In this document: positions 5,195-12,034 of the stretch, piece by piece
Layout: the number at the start of each line of letters is the position of its first letter
Numbering within the stretch: the first letter of the stretch is position 1
Origin: an uncultured Parabacteroides sp.
GTDB lineage: Bacteria; Bacteroidota; Bacteroidia; Bacteroidales; Tannerellaceae
NCBI GenBank assembly: GCA_934718155.1
Contig: CAKUZF010000052.1
Coordinates: 1-14,439, forward strand
Direction: 5' to 3'
Length of the DNA: 14,439 bases
The notes under the pieces: model-generated
Told to the model about the DNA's origin: nothing
Seen by the model: only the letters and a program-made list of their open reading frames with translations
Databases searched by the model: none
Program-made: the position numbers and the translations under genes

Positions 5195-8100
5195 ATGGAA
5201 CCATTCATACACCTACACGTACATACACAATACTCCCTGCTCGACGGGCAAGCCTCCATCGACGCGCTGATCGACAAGGCGCACAAAGATGGCATGCGGG
5301 CCATCGCCGTGACCGACCACGGCGTGATGTTCGGCATCAAGGAGTTCTTCAACAAAGTAAACAAGAGAAACAGCAAGCCGCAAGGCGTGATCAAGGAGAG
5401 CGAGAAGGCGCTCAAGCCCCTCTTGGCCAAGAGCGACCCTACCGCCGAGGAGCTGCAGCAAATCGAAGAGCTGCAGGCGAAGATCGCCGAGGCGAAAGCC
5501 GCCATCTTCAAGCCCATCATCGGCTGCGAGTGCTATTGCGCCCGCCACGGGCGACTGAGCAAGCTGGCCTCGCAAGACGACCGCAGCGGCTGGCACTTGA
5601 TCGTGTTGGCGAAAAACAAGAACGGCTACAAGAACCTGATCAAGCTGGTCTCGCTGTCGTGGACCGAGGGCTTCTATGGGCGCCCACGTATCGACAAGGA
5701 GCTGCTCGAGAAGTATCACGACGACCTGATTGTCTGCTCCGCCTGCTTGGGCGGCGAGATTCCGCAGCTGATCATGAAGGGACAGATCGAGAAGGCGGAA
5801 GAGTCGATCAGCTGGTTCAAGCGGCTTTTCGGAGCGGACTACTACCTGGAGATGCAACGCCACGAGACGCACGACCCCAACGCCGACTGCTCCATCTACC
5901 CCCATCAGGTGGAGGTGAACAAGGTGTTGGTCGAGCTGGCGCATAAGCACGACATCAAGCTGATCGCCACCAACGACGTGCACTTCGTGAACGCCGACGA
6001 CGCCGAGGCGCACGACCGCCTAATCTGCCTCAGCACAGGCAAAGACCTCGACGACCCCAACCGCATGCGCTACTCCAAGCAGGAGTGGATGAAGACAACC
6101 GCCGAGATGAACAGCATCTTCAGCGATGTGCCCGAAGCGCTGCGCAACACCCTGGAGATTGCCGACAAAGTGGAGTTCTACTCGATCGACAGCGGCCCGA
6201 TCATGCCCACCTTCGCCATCCCCGAGGAGTTCGGCACCGAAGAGGAGTATCGCAAGCGACTGAGCGAGAAAGAGCTATTCGACGAGTTCACCCGCGACGA
6301 GAATGGCAACGTGGTGCTGAGCGAAGAGGACGCCCAATCGAAGATCAAGAAATTAGGAGGCTACGACAAGCTCTATCGCATCAAGCTGGAAGCCGACTAC
6401 CTGGCCAAGCTAACCTACGACGGAGCCAAGCCGCTCTATGGCGACCCGCTGAGCGAGGAGGTGAAAGAACGCCTCAACTTCGAGCTGCACATCATGAAGA
6501 CGATGGGTTTCCCGGGCTACTTCTTGATCGTGCAAGACTTCATCCGGGCCGCCCGCGAGGAGCTGGGCGTATCGGTCGGACCGGGCCGTGGCTCGGCGGC
6601 CGGCTCAGCCGTGGCCTATTGCTTGGGCATCACACAGATCGACCCCATCAAATACGACCTGCTGTTCGAGCGTTTCCTCAACCCCGACCGTATCTCCCTG
6701 CCCGATATTGATACCGATTTCGACGACGACGGGCGCGGCGAGGTGCTGCGCTGGGTGACCGAGAAGTATGGTGCCGAGCGCGTGGCGCACATCATCACCT
6801 ATGGCACGATGGCCACGAAGTCGGCCATCAAGGACGTAGCGCGCGTGCAAAAGCTGCCGCTGGCCGAAGCCAACCACCTGGTGAAGCTGGTGCCCGACAA
6901 GATCCCCGACATGAAGAAGTTCAAGCTGGGCGACGCAATCAACTACGTGCCCGAGCTGCGAGAGGCGGCCAACGGCCCCGACCCCTTGGCACGCGACACC
7001 TTGAAGTATGCGCAGAAGCTCGAAGGCAATGTGCGTAACACGGGTGTGCACGCCTGCGGCGTCATCATCGGCCGCTACGACATCTCCGACGTGGTGCCGG
7101 TCAGCACCGCCAAGGATAAGGAGACGGGCGAAGAGATGCTCGTCACCCAATACGAGGGCTCGGTGATCGAGGAGACCGGCTTGATCAAGATGGACTTCCT
7201 GGGGCTGAAGACCCTCTCCATCATCAAGGAGGCCATCGAGAACGTGAAGCAGACAACGGGCCAAGAGCTCGACATCGCGCACATTAGCCTCGAAGATCCC
7301 GCCACCTATAAGCTCTATTGCGAAGGCCGCACGACCGGCACCTTCCAGTTTGAGTCGGCCGGCATGCAAAAGTATCTGAAGGAGCTGCAGCCCTCGAAGT
7401 TCGAAGACTTGATTGCCATGAATGCCCTCTATCGCCCAGGCCCCATGGATTATATCCCCTCCTTCATCGCCCGTAAGCAGGGAAGAGAGGAGATTAAATA
7501 CGACATCCCCATCATGGAGCGCTACCTGAAAGACACCTACGGCATCACGGTCTATCAGGAGCAGGTCATGCTGCTCTCGCGCCTGTTGGCCAACTTCACC
7601 CGTGGCGAGAGCGACGCCCTGCGTAAAGCGATGGGAAAGAAACTGATCGACAAGATGAACCACCTGAAAGGAAAGTTCATGGCGGGCGGTCAGGCCAATG
7701 GCCACAAAGAGGAGACCCTCAACAAGATCTGGGCCGACTGGGAGAAGTTCGCCTCCTACGCCTTCAACAAGAGCCACGCCACCTGCTATTCGTGGGTGGC
7801 CTACCAGACGGCTTACCTCAAGGCCAACTTCCCGTCGGAATACATGGCGGCCGTGTTGAGCCGAAGCTTGAGCAACATCGTCGATATCACGAAGTTCATG
7901 GACGAGTGTAAGGCGATGGGCATCTCGGTGTTGGGTCCCGACGTGAATGAGTCGTTGCTGAAGTTCAGCGTCGATAAGCAGAAGAACATCCGCTTTGGCA
8001 TGGGCGCCGTGAAGGGCGTGGGCGAGGCGGCCGTGCTCAACATCATCGAGGAGCGCAAGAAGAACGGCCCCTATAAGAACATCTTCGACTTCGTGGAGCG

Positions 8101-8998
8101 CGTCAACCTCTCCAACTGCAACAAGAAGAATATCGAGTCGTTGGCCCTGGCAGGCGCATTCGACAACTTAGGGTTGCAGCGCGAGCAGATCTATGCCGAA
8201 AACGCCAAAGGCGAACCCTTCATGGACGTCTTGGTGCGCTACGGCAATAAGTTCCAGGCCGACAAGGCCAACGCCGCCAACACGCTCTTCGGGGCAGACG
8301 AGTTTGTGGCGATCGCCAAGCCGGAGATCCCTCCCTGCGAACGCTGGAGCGACCTGGAGCGACTCAACAAAGAGAAAGAGCTGGTGGGCATCTACCTCTC
8401 CGCCCATCCGCTCGACGCGTATCGCGTCATCCTGGAGTACGTCTGCAACACGGGCGTGATCGAGCTCAACGACCGCGAGAACTTGCAAGGCAAGGAGATC
8501 ACGATGGGAGGCATCGTCACCGGATTCCGCGAGGGCACAACCAAAAATGGCAAGCCGTTCGGCATCCTCAAGCTGGAGGATTTCACCGGCAGCGGCGAGA
8601 TTCCCCTTTTCGGGCAAGACTATATCAACTATGGCCGCTATGGCCGACTCGGCATGTATCTGCTGATCTCCGCCCGCATGGAGCCCATGCGATGGGATCC
8701 GAAGCGGTTCGACCTAAGGATCGGGCAGATCCGCCTGCTGCAAGACGAGAAAGACAAGCTGATCGAGAAGATCAGCATCACCCTCTCCATCCACGGGTTA
8801 GACGAGCCGACCATCAACGAACTATCCACACTGATCAAGAAGCATCCGGGCAACAGCCTGCTCTATTTCAAGGTGATAGACAGCGAGCACAACATCTCGC
8901 TGAATCTGTTCGCCCCGAATCTGCGTGTGGAAGTGACCCGCGATTTAGTGGATTATCTGAAAGAGAACGAAAATATTGATTTTAAAATCAACGGGTGA
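5195..8998 (+). CDS. dnaE: DNA polymerase III subunit alpha
   Basis: The replicative polymerase catalytic subunit, 1267 residues from this start. An N-terminal PHP domain begins FIHLHVHTQYSLLDG, and all nine metal ligands expected for an active PHP exonuclease appear present: H8, H10, D17, H42, E112, H134, C184, D261 and H263. The palm holds GPGRGSAAGS (about 463-471) and PDIDTDF with D506 and D508; KMDFLGL supplies the third Asp near 667. The fingers region contains YRPGPMDYIPSFI (about 746-758). Later come helix-hairpin-helix sequence (around FDFVERVNL) and an OB fold (about 1103-1143). A charged helical stretch of about 30 residues (76-105) is inserted within PHP. I chose ATG 5195 because MEPFIHLHVH resembles Bacteroides homologues; ATG 5189 would add two residues. 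A more upstream TTG at 5153 lies inside the -7 element, so it cannot be used from that promoter. trxA follows after 67 bases under its own promoter. Confidence 0.97.
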   Translation: MEPFIHLHVHTQYSLLDGQASIDALIDKAHKDGMRAIAVTDHGVMFGIKEFFNKVNKRNSKPQGVIKESEKALKPLLAKSDPTAEELQQIEELQAKIAEAKAAIFKPIIGCECYCARHGRLSKLASQDDRSGWHLIVLAKNKNGYKNLIKLVSLSWTEGFYGRPRIDKELLEKYHDDLIVCSACLGGEIPQLIMKGQIEKAEESISWFKRLFGADYYLEMQRHETHDPNADCSIYPHQVEVNKVLVELAHKHDIKLIATNDVHFVNADDAEAHDRLICLSTGKDLDDPNRMRYSKQEWMKTTAEMNSIFSDVPEALRNTLEIADKVEFYSIDSGPIMPTFAIPEEFGTEEEYRKRLSEKELFDEFTRDENGNVVLSEEDAQSKIKKLGGYDKLYRIKLEADYLAKLTYDGAKPLYGDPLSEEVKERLNFELHIMKTMGFPGYFLIVQDFIRAAREELGVSVGPGRGSAAGSAVAYCLGITQIDPIKYDLLFERFLNPDRISLPDIDTDFDDDGRGEVLRWVTEKYGAERVAHIITYGTMATKSAIKDVARVQKLPLAEANHLVKLVPDKIPDMKKFKLGDAINYVPELREAANGPDPLARDTLKYAQKLEGNVRNTGVHACGVIIGRYDISDVVPVSTAKDKETGEEMLVTQYEGSVIEETGLIKMDFLGLKTLSIIKEAIENVKQTTGQELDIAHISLEDPATYKLYCEGRTTGTFQFESAGMQKYLKELQPSKFEDLIAMNALYRPGPMDYIPSFIARKQGREEIKYDIPIMERYLKDTYGITVYQEQVMLLSRLLANFTRGESDALRKAMGKKLIDKMNHLKGKFMAGGQANGHKEETLNKIWADWEKFASYAFNKSHATCYSWVAYQTAYLKANFPSEYMAAVLSRSLSNIVDITKFMDECKAMGISVLGPDVNESLLKFSVDKQKNIRFGMGAVKGVGEAAVLNIIEERKKNGPYKNIFDFVERVNLSNCNKKNIESLALAGAFDNLGLQREQIYAENAKGEPFMDVLVRYGNKFQADKANAANTLFGADEFVAIAKPEIPPCERWSDLERLNKEKELVGIYLSAHPLDAYRVILEYVCNTGVIELNDRENLQGKEITMGGIVTGFREGTTKNGKPFGILKLEDFTGSGEIPLFGQDYINYGRYGRLGMYLLISARMEPMRWDPKRFDLRIGQIRLLQDEKDKLIEKISITLSIHGLDEPTINELSTLIKKHPGNSLLYFKVIDSEHNISLNLFAPNLRVEVTRDLVDYLKENENIDFKING

Positions 8999-9021
8999 TA
9001 TGACAGGTCAGAAAAAAGTTG

Positions 9022-9029
9022 TATTTTTG
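9022..9029 (+). promoter_or_regulatory. -7 promoter element for trxA
   Basis: TATTTTTG at 9022-9029 fits TAnnTTTG and lies 36 bases before the trxA ATG, in the gap after dnaE. No good -33 TTTG is seen. The leader would be AT-rich, unstructured and about 30 bases long. Confidence 0.5.
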
Positions 9030-9065
9030 GCCTCACATAACAACAATACATAATAAAACACAGAA

Positions 9066-9380
9066 ATGGCTTTACAGATCACTGACGCGAACTTCGCGGA
9101 AACATTACAAGAGGGTAAACCGATGGTGCTCGATTTTTGGGCAGAGTGGTGTGGTCCTTGCCGCATGGTATCTCCAATCATGGATGAGTTGGCAGAAGAC
9201 TACGCAGGCCGCGTAAACATCGGTAAGATGAACGTAGATGAGAACAACGACATCGTAGCCCAGTATGGCATACGCAACATCCCGACCGTTTTGTTCTTCA
9301 AGAACGGCGAGCTGGTAGACAAGATTGTTGGTGCAGTGCCCAAAGACAAGTTCGTAGCGAAGATTGAGGCTTTGCTCTAA
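9066..9380 (+). CDS. trxA: Thioredoxin
   Basis: A 104-residue cytoplasmic thiol-disulfide oxidoreductase of standard length. The redox motif WCGPC lies at about 28-32, with cysteines at 29 and 32. The buried Asp corresponding to E. coli Asp26 is at about 23 (LDFWAEW) and the cis-proline is at about 73 (RNIPT). There is no signal peptide, which separates it from secreted TlpA-like relatives. It follows dnaE on the same strand, an order I recall from other Bacteroidales, but it has its own promoter element and is closed by a strong hairpin terminator. It would supply reducing equivalents to ribonucleotide reductase and peroxiredoxins, as thioredoxins generally do. Confidence 0.96.
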   Translation: MALQITDANFAETLQEGKPMVLDFWAEWCGPCRMVSPIMDELAEDYAGRVNIGKMNVDENNDIVAQYGIRNIPTVLFFKNGELVDKIVGAVPKDKFVAKIEALL

Positions 9381-9406
9381 AGCGAACACCAATCTAACAG
9401 ACTAAG

Positions 9407-9447
9407 ACAAAACGGCTTCCCCTCGCAACGAGAGGAAGCCGTTTTGT
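9407..9447. terminator. Strong bidirectional terminator between trxA and the DUF4251 gene
   Basis: ACAAAACGGCTTCC (9407-9420) pairs perfectly with GGAAGCCGTTTTGT (9434-9447). After one C-A mismatch three further pairs close a five-base loop. The T-rich right side (GTTTTGTTGTTCTTG) gives a U-tract for trxA transcripts, and the A-rich left side gives one for - strand transcripts leaving 9480. It sits between two convergent genes and should serve both. Confidence 0.9.
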
Positions 9448-9479
9448 TGTTCTTGCTCGGGCGGGATGCCGCCGGTTTC

Positions 9480-10085
9480 TCACAAGGAGCGCCCTTTGAA
9501 TATGTTCGACTGTCCCGTAGGAACCACGATGCCATCAAACGTCAGCACATTGCTGTTGAAGTTGGGATAGACCGTAGCCCGGCATTGGTTGGTGCCCTCA
9601 GCCATACGGAAAAATACACGAGCGGAGATGCCCGTTCCCATCACATGAAACTCGTAGGTGATGTTGCCTTTCTTGTCGGTCTTCATCTCGATGTTCGACG
9701 TTTTTCCATCCACTGTGAAACCGCCCATGCCGTTCGGCCCGGCGAAACGGCCGTTCATAGCCAGCTGCACCGTGGCCTTATCGCCCTTCAGCATCACGAA
9801 GTTGGAGTTGGCCTGCACATACTCAAACTGTCCACGCTTGAACTCGATCTTCGAGGCCTCCAACACGAAGTCTTGCGCCTCCAATGCCTTCACCGCCAAG
9901 GCGTGTGCGGCGGCCGCCTCGGCCTCCTCGGCCGCTTTTCGAGCCTCCTTCTCGGCTTTCTTAGCGGCTTTTTGCGCCTTCTTATCCACTTGTTCGCTCT
10001 GCTGCGCGCTTTCCGCACGCTGCGCCATCATTACATTGCCGCCCATCAGAAGCAGCGCCGCTACGAATACTACTTTTTTCAACAT
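9480..10085 (-). CDS. DUF4251 domain-containing periplasmic protein
   Basis: This 201-residue protein belongs to the DUF4251 family, found mainly in Bacteroidetes and of unknown function. Residues 1-21 form a signal peptide (positive start, hydrophobic core, MMAQ). Residues about 33-68 are rich in Lys, Ala and Glu and would form a long charged helix or stalk. The rest is a beta-rich domain with the family signatures QDFVLEA (about 71-77), NGMGGFTVDGKTSN (about 118-131), DKKGNITYEF (about 137-146) and the C-terminal VVPTGQSNIFKGRSL. The Cys near 168 is not at a lipobox position, so it is probably soluble in the periplasm rather than a lipoprotein. It lies 54 bases downstream of the FecCD permease on the same strand, and no -7 element was found in that gap, so cotranscription is possible. 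The family call is confident; no function can be assigned. Confidence 0.88.
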   Translation of the reverse strand: MLKKVVFVAALLLMGGNVMMAQRAESAQQSEQVDKKAQKAAKKAEKEARKAAEEAEAAAAHALAVKALEAQDFVLEASKIEFKRGQFEYVQANSNFVMLKGDKATVQLAMNGRFAGPNGMGGFTVDGKTSNIEMKTDKKGNITYEFHVMGTGISARVFFRMAEGTNQCRATVYPNFNSNVLTFDGIVVPTGQSNIFKGRSL

Positions 10086-10139
10086 AAGGATACAGTTTTA
10101 ATGGTTCTCTTTTCTGATTCTATATAACAGGTTTAGTTG

Positions 10140-11168
10140 TCAAAACGTTCGATGCAAAATCACATAAATGATCACTGGCGCACCAATCAGCGGGGTGACC
10201 GCATTCAGGGGCAAGATCATGTCGCTGCCCGGCACCACCATCAGCAGGTTGCAGAGCAGGGCCACACAGCTACCCGTCAGCATCGTCATAGGCACGAGCA
10301 ACTTATGGTTGGCGCTCTCCAACAGCAAACGAGCGATATGAGGGACTGCCAAGCCAATGAACGAGATAGGCCCGCAAAAGGCGGTGGTGGCCGCCGTCAG
10401 CAAGCCTGTGCAAAGCAACAGCCCCACTCGCACACGCCGAATGGGAATACCCAGGTTGGAGGCATAGTTCTCGCCCAAAAGCAACGCATTCAAGGGCTTG
10501 ATCAGCATCGTGGCCAGCAGCAAGCCGACGGCGGACGCCCCGACAAAGTAGGGCAACTGCTCCATCGAGACACCGGCAAAGCTTCCCATCCCCCACATCA
10601 CGTAGGCATGCACCCGGTCGGACGAGGCATAATAGTTGAGCACGGAGATGACCGACGAGGTCATATAGCCAATCATGATGCCGATGATCAGGAGCATCAC
10701 CGCATTGCGCACCTTGGTCGAGAAATAGATGATCAATCCCAAGATCAGCGCCGCACCCAAGAAGGCGGCCAGCACAATGGCCATGTAGCCACTGATAGGC
10801 AAGTCGCTAAGCTGCCCCAACGTGCCCCCAAAGTAGAGCATGGTGGCCGCGACACCTAAGTTCGCGCCGTCGCTGATGCCCAAGATCGAGGGGCCAGCCA
10901 AGGGGTTGCGAAAGAGCGTTTGCAGCAGCAAGCCACTCGTCGCCAAGGAGGCCCCGGCCAGCAGGGCCGTCACCATCTGCGGCAAGCGAGAGTCTAACAC
11001 GATGTGGCTCCAAGCCGGATGGGCCGTCTCTTGCCCCAGCAGGATGCGCACGACCTGTTCCACCGGGATAGCCACACTGCCGTAGGCCAGTCCGCACAAG
11101 GCCACCCCAGCGAGCAGCAGGCTCAGCAAGGGGAAATAAACGCGTGTCACTCGATGTGGTCCTGCCAT
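10140..11168 (-). CDS. FecCD/BtuC-family ABC transporter permease
   Basis: This 342-residue multi-spanning inner-membrane protein is the permease subunit of importers for iron-siderophore, heme, cobalamin or related metal chelates. It has many hydrophobic segments consistent with the 9-10 spanning FecCD fold. Family signatures are RLPQMVTALLAGASLA (about 61-76), LLQTLFRNPLAGPSILGISDGA (about 81-102), the ATPase-contacting loop LGENYASNLG (about 231-240) and GPISFIGLAVPHIAR (about 266-280). Its start lies three bases after the stop of the dehydrogenase gene, so the two are almost certainly cotranscribed and perhaps translationally coupled. No periplasmic binding protein, ATPase or TonB-dependent receptor is encoded in the window, which is unusual because these genes normally cluster. 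Substrate cannot be read from the sequence; the neighbouring COG0523 GTPase favours a metal or metal chelate. Confidence 0.94.
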   Translation of the reverse strand: MAGPHRVTRVYFPLLSLLLAGVALCGLAYGSVAIPVEQVVRILLGQETAHPAWSHIVLDSRLPQMVTALLAGASLATSGLLLQTLFRNPLAGPSILGISDGANLGVAATMLYFGGTLGQLSDLPISGYMAIVLAAFLGAALILGLIIYFSTKVRNAVMLLIIGIMIGYMTSSVISVLNYYASSDRVHAYVMWGMGSFAGVSMEQLPYFVGASAVGLLLATMLIKPLNALLLGENYASNLGIPIRRVRVGLLLCTGLLTAATTAFCGPISFIGLAVPHIARLLLESANHKLLVPMTMLTGSCVALLCNLLMVVPGSDMILPLNAVTPLIGAPVIIYVILHRTF

Positions 11169-11171
11169 AGC

Positions 11172-11990
11172 TTAATAGATCATCTTCTTGGTCATTCCTC
11201 CATCGACCGTGAGGTTCTGGCCGTTGATAAAATCATTCTCCGTCTGGGCAAGGAACAGGGCGATACGGGCCACGTCTTCCGGCTTGCCTACTCGCCCCGA
11301 CGGATGCATGGCATGCTCCTCGGGGGTCAATTGCGCATAATCGCCCGTCTCGATCCATCCCGGCGAGATGCAGTTGACCGTCACCCGATAGGGTGCCATC
11401 GAGATGGCCAAAGCATGCGTCAGCGAATAGATGCCGCCCTTCGAGGCGGCATAGGCCTCCGTGCCCGCCTCGCTCATCAAATAGCGTGTAGAGCAGAGGT
11501 TGATCACGCGGCCATAGCGGTTCGGTTCCTCCTGCTCCGCACGATGGATGGCCAACCGACGGGCGGTGACGAAAGCCGAACGTAAGTTCACGGCCAACAC
11601 CCGGTCGAAGTCGGCCACCGTGCATTCCGCAAGGGGCTTGAAGTCGGCCACACCCACGTTGTTGATCAGCACGTCGATATCGCCCCACTCCGCAAACAGT
11701 TGCTCCATACACCGCTCCAGGGCCTCGGCATCAGCCACGTCGACCAGGAAGAAGCGAGCTCCCGTGCGCAAAGCGAGCTCTCGGCCCTTCTCCTCCTGCT
11801 TGTCGCAAAAGGCCACTCGATGACCCGCCGAACGAAACGCACGCACCAGTGCCTCGCCGATGCCCTGCGCCCCTCCGGTGATGAAGACGCGCCGCATGGG
11901 CTGCGAAGCGGCCGAGGTGCGCCCCGGCTGGGACGCACGCTTGCGCTGCTGATATTCCTCGAATTTCTTCTCTAAATAATTGTCTGCCAC
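11172..11990 (-). CDS. Short-chain dehydrogenase/reductase (FabG-like classical SDR)
   Basis: A 272-residue cytoplasmic NAD(P)-dependent oxidoreductase. The Rossmann motif TGGAQGIG is at about 38-45, NNVG at about 110-113, Asn near 135, and the catalytic Ser167, Tyr180 and Lys184 (CSTRY, YAASK) keep the classical 13-residue Ser-Tyr spacing. SPGW (about 209-212) and the C-terminal NLTVDGGM complete the fold. Asp near 63 at the end of the second strand favours NAD over NADP. About 31 residues precede the core, an extended charged tail MADNYLEKKFEEYQQRK, which I believe recurs in Bacteroides SDRs. The start is GTG at 11990 with AGGA just upstream; Met32 is an alternative but would discard the tail. 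Substrate is unknown, and the FabG name would be an over-call. It is coupled to the permease three bases downstream and lies 44 bases after the GTPase gene. Confidence 0.92.
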   Translation of the reverse strand: MADNYLEKKFEEYQQRKRASQPGRTSAASQPMRRVFITGGAQGIGEALVRAFRSAGHRVAFCDKQEEKGRELALRTGARFFLVDVADAEALERCMEQLFAEWGDIDVLINNVGVADFKPLAECTVADFDRVLAVNLRSAFVTARRLAIHRAEQEEPNRYGRVINLCSTRYLMSEAGTEAYAASKGGIYSLTHALAISMAPYRVTVNCISPGWIETGDYAQLTPEEHAMHPSGRVGKPEDVARIALFLAQTENDFINGQNLTVDGGMTKKMIY

Positions 11991-11993
11991 TTT

Positions 11994-12005
11994 CCTAAAT
12001 TTAGG
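11994..12005. promoter_or_regulatory. 12-bp palindrome CCTAAATTTAGG upstream of the dehydrogenase
   Basis: A perfect self-complementary 12-mer lies three bases upstream of the GTG start of the dehydrogenase. Its AGG half supplies the Shine-Dalgarno-like AGGA. A DNA-binding site is possible, and a chance AT-rich palindrome is also possible. The - strand sequence TAAATTTA within it is one base from a -7 element, so it might form part of an internal promoter. Confidence 0.35.
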
Positions 12006-12034
12006 TTATGTTTCGTGTAGGCGCCTCGCGTTGG

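Noticed and set aside
6605..7777. A 390-residue open frame antisense to dnaE.
   Set aside because: It overlaps the polymerase palm and fingers coding sequence and shows no domain.
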